DNA from: Saprospiraceae bacterium
Lineage (GTDB): Bacteria; Bacteroidota; Bacteroidia; Chitinophagales; Saprospiraceae
NCBI GenBank assembly: GCA_020850025.1
Contig: JADZFI010000494.1
Span: 1 to 5,954, forward strand
Reading direction: 5' to 3'
Length of the DNA stretch: 5,954 bases
Numbering within the stretch: position 1 is the first letter of the stretch; every line of letters starts with the position of its first letter. The notes below the pieces were generated by a model. The model made no database searches. It was given only the letters and a program-made list of their open reading frames with translations, and was not told where the DNA came from. Made by a program: the position numbers and the translations under genes. Of this stretch, positions 4,668 through 5,954 are shown one piece after another.

Positions 4668-5954
4668 CCTGCGTCTGCGCCGCGGCCTTGAAGGCGGCTT
4701 GGATGGTTCCGGCACATCAGGTGCTGCGGTATCGGGGGCAGGTAATTCCGGCGCGTCCATCGGATCGTGGATGTCAATAGGTTCTTTGCCGTTTTTCAAA
4801 CCTAAAAGTTCGAAAATCCAGATATAAAGCTTGCTCACGAATGTTTTTTCCACCAAAATAGTGAAAACCGTGGTCAGAACAGTGGTGCAAAGAATGATGG
4901 AAAACACGACGGACTGGATGATCTCGCCGCCTTCCACACCTTGTTGGGCAGGCAACGAAGCCAGTACTGCTGCACCCAACCCTTTGGGTATGATGGCAGC
5001 CATGTAAGAGGCATCTCTGGCTGATGTATTTTTTGAAACGGAAATGCGCACCACCGGAATGCGAACAAGGAACAACACCGCGGTAATCAGGGCGCCTAAC
5101 ATCATCCAGCCATAATCCTGCAAGCGAACAGAAATTCCTATGTAAACAAAGAAAAAGGTTCGCAGCAGAAACACGGCTTCCGAAAAAAAGGCCCGCTCAT
5201 TGTCGTTCAACGAAATAGGCTTCCGGGAAATGGCATTGCGCATGATGGGAGGGCCAAGTACGTCAATATTGCCCAGGGTAATGCCGAAAGCCAGCGCTGC
5301 AATAGGGCCCGAATAGTTAAGCAACTCCACTATACCGTACAGAATGAACACAAAGGCCGGAGTGGTGAAAATGGTGTTCTGAAGGGTCCGCATTTGATTG
5401 AGCAAAATGCTCCAGCCAAAAGCCCCGGCTACGCCAAGCATGGCCGCGAGAATGAAGGCGGCTATCATTTGGCCTGTTACAAAAGCTACGTCTACCGTTC
5501 CGATTTTATATGCCGTAAGCAGGGTTAATGGCACGGCCAGCGTAAAAACATCGGAAAATGCCGACTCCAGCACCAGTACCGTGCGCGTGCGTTCGCCCAT
5601 CGGAAATTGCCTGACCAGTGTGGTAACCACCGCAGAAGAGGTGCCACCCACAATGCTCCCCAGCATCAGGGAACGCAGTAAGCCCAGATCAGTGTAGTAA
5701 AAAGTGATGCCCCCCGCAACCAGACAGGTGGCAATAAAGTTATAGGTGGTAATCCGGGCTGTACCCCCAATAGATTTGATGAGTGGCTCCAGACGTTGGT
5801 CAATCCCGCTTTCAAACAGGATAAAAATAAGCGTAATAGTCGTGAAAACCGGTCCCACTGCCCCGAACTTGGCAGGTGTTACAAAACCGCAAACCGGCCC
5901 GAGTATCAACCCAATTAAAAACAACCACAGCACATCAGGTATCTTCGTACGGGC
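4650..5954 (-). CDS. Cation:proton antiporter, NhaP/CPA type (N-terminus beyond window)
   Basis: An inner-membrane exchanger of monovalent cations (Na+ or K+) for protons. The visible 434 residues contain about 12 hydrophobic segments. Family marks include RTKIPDVLWLFLIGLILGP at the window edge, GGTSSAVVTTLV followed by LVLESAFSDVFTLAV (ion-site helix with an S-D pair), TFFFVYIGISV, and IPKGLGAAVLASLP near the C-terminus. Translation stays open to base 5954 and the edge residues match the family, so the gene is truncated by the window; the GTG at 5931-5933 is not a true start. About one helix is missing. The cytoplasmic tail of roughly 55 residues is rich in Pro, Asp and Ala and ends RPRRRRRSASKS. 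No TrkA-C or other regulatory domain is present. The ion specificity cannot be read from sequence. It is convergent with the methyltransferase, with no terminator between them. Confidence 0.92.
   Translation of the reverse strand, partial: ARTKIPDVLWLFLIGLILGPVCGFVTPAKFGAVGPVFTTITLIFILFESGIDQRLEPLIKSIGGTARITTYNFIATCLVAGGITFYYTDLGLLRSLMLGSIVGGTSSAVVTTLVRQFPMGERTRTVLVLESAFSDVFTLAVPLTLLTAYKIGTVDVAFVTGQMIAAFILAAMLGVAGAFGWSILLNQMRTLQNTIFTTPAFVFILYGIVELLNYSGPIAALAFGITLGNIDVLGPPIMRNAISRKPISLNDNERAFFSEAVFLLRTFFFVYIGISVRLQDYGWMMLGALITAVLFLVRIPVVRISVSKNTSARDASYMAAIIPKGLGAAVLASLPAQQGVEGGEIIQSVVFSIILCTTVLTTVFTILVEKTFVSKLYIWIFELLGLKNGKEPIDIHDPMDAPELPAPDTAAPDVPEPSKPPSRPRRRRRSASKS

Noticed and set aside
5931..5933. 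GTG as the antiporter start codon
   Set aside because: The frame continues upstream to the window edge with residues matching the family (RTKIPDV), so the gene is cut by the window.

Overview
The window reads as ordinary chromosome from a Bacteroidota bacterium of moderate GC content. Three things point there: a DUF4286 gene (a family I associate with Bacteroidota) next to aroA, TAnnTTTG-type promoter boxes (the Bacteroidota -7 element), and a PorT-like outer-membrane beta-barrel C-terminus ending in Phe. Placement near Saprospiria or Chitinophagia is only a guess from the style of the proteins.

Layout, left to right: (1) the 3' end of a beta-barrel gene (+), cut by the window edge; (2) a long imperfect inverted repeat that fills the gap to the next, convergent gene; (3) two tandem small ArsR-family regulators (-), separated by an intrinsic terminator and each preceded by its own dyad; (4) an AT-rich spacer; (5) tsaB (-), for tRNA t6A synthesis; (6) a compact divergent promoter region built on one dyad; (7) a DUF4286 gene, aroA (EPSP synthase) and a SAM-dependent methyltransferase (+), closely spaced and probably one transcript, with a palindromic repeat that supplies the last codons and stop of aroA; (8) a cation:proton antiporter (-), convergent with and overlapping the methyltransferase, its N-terminus running off the right edge.

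The genes do not form one pathway: tsaB and aroA are housekeeping, the ArsR pair is regulatory with unknown targets, and the methyltransferase substrate is unknown. I see no defence system, CRISPR array, insertion sequence, tRNA or rRNA. The most interesting material is non-coding: two unrelated palindromic repeats (259-396 and 3759-3838), the second of which has become part of the aroA reading frame, plus the divergent tsaB/DUF4286 promoter dyad and the candidate operators of the two ArsR genes.
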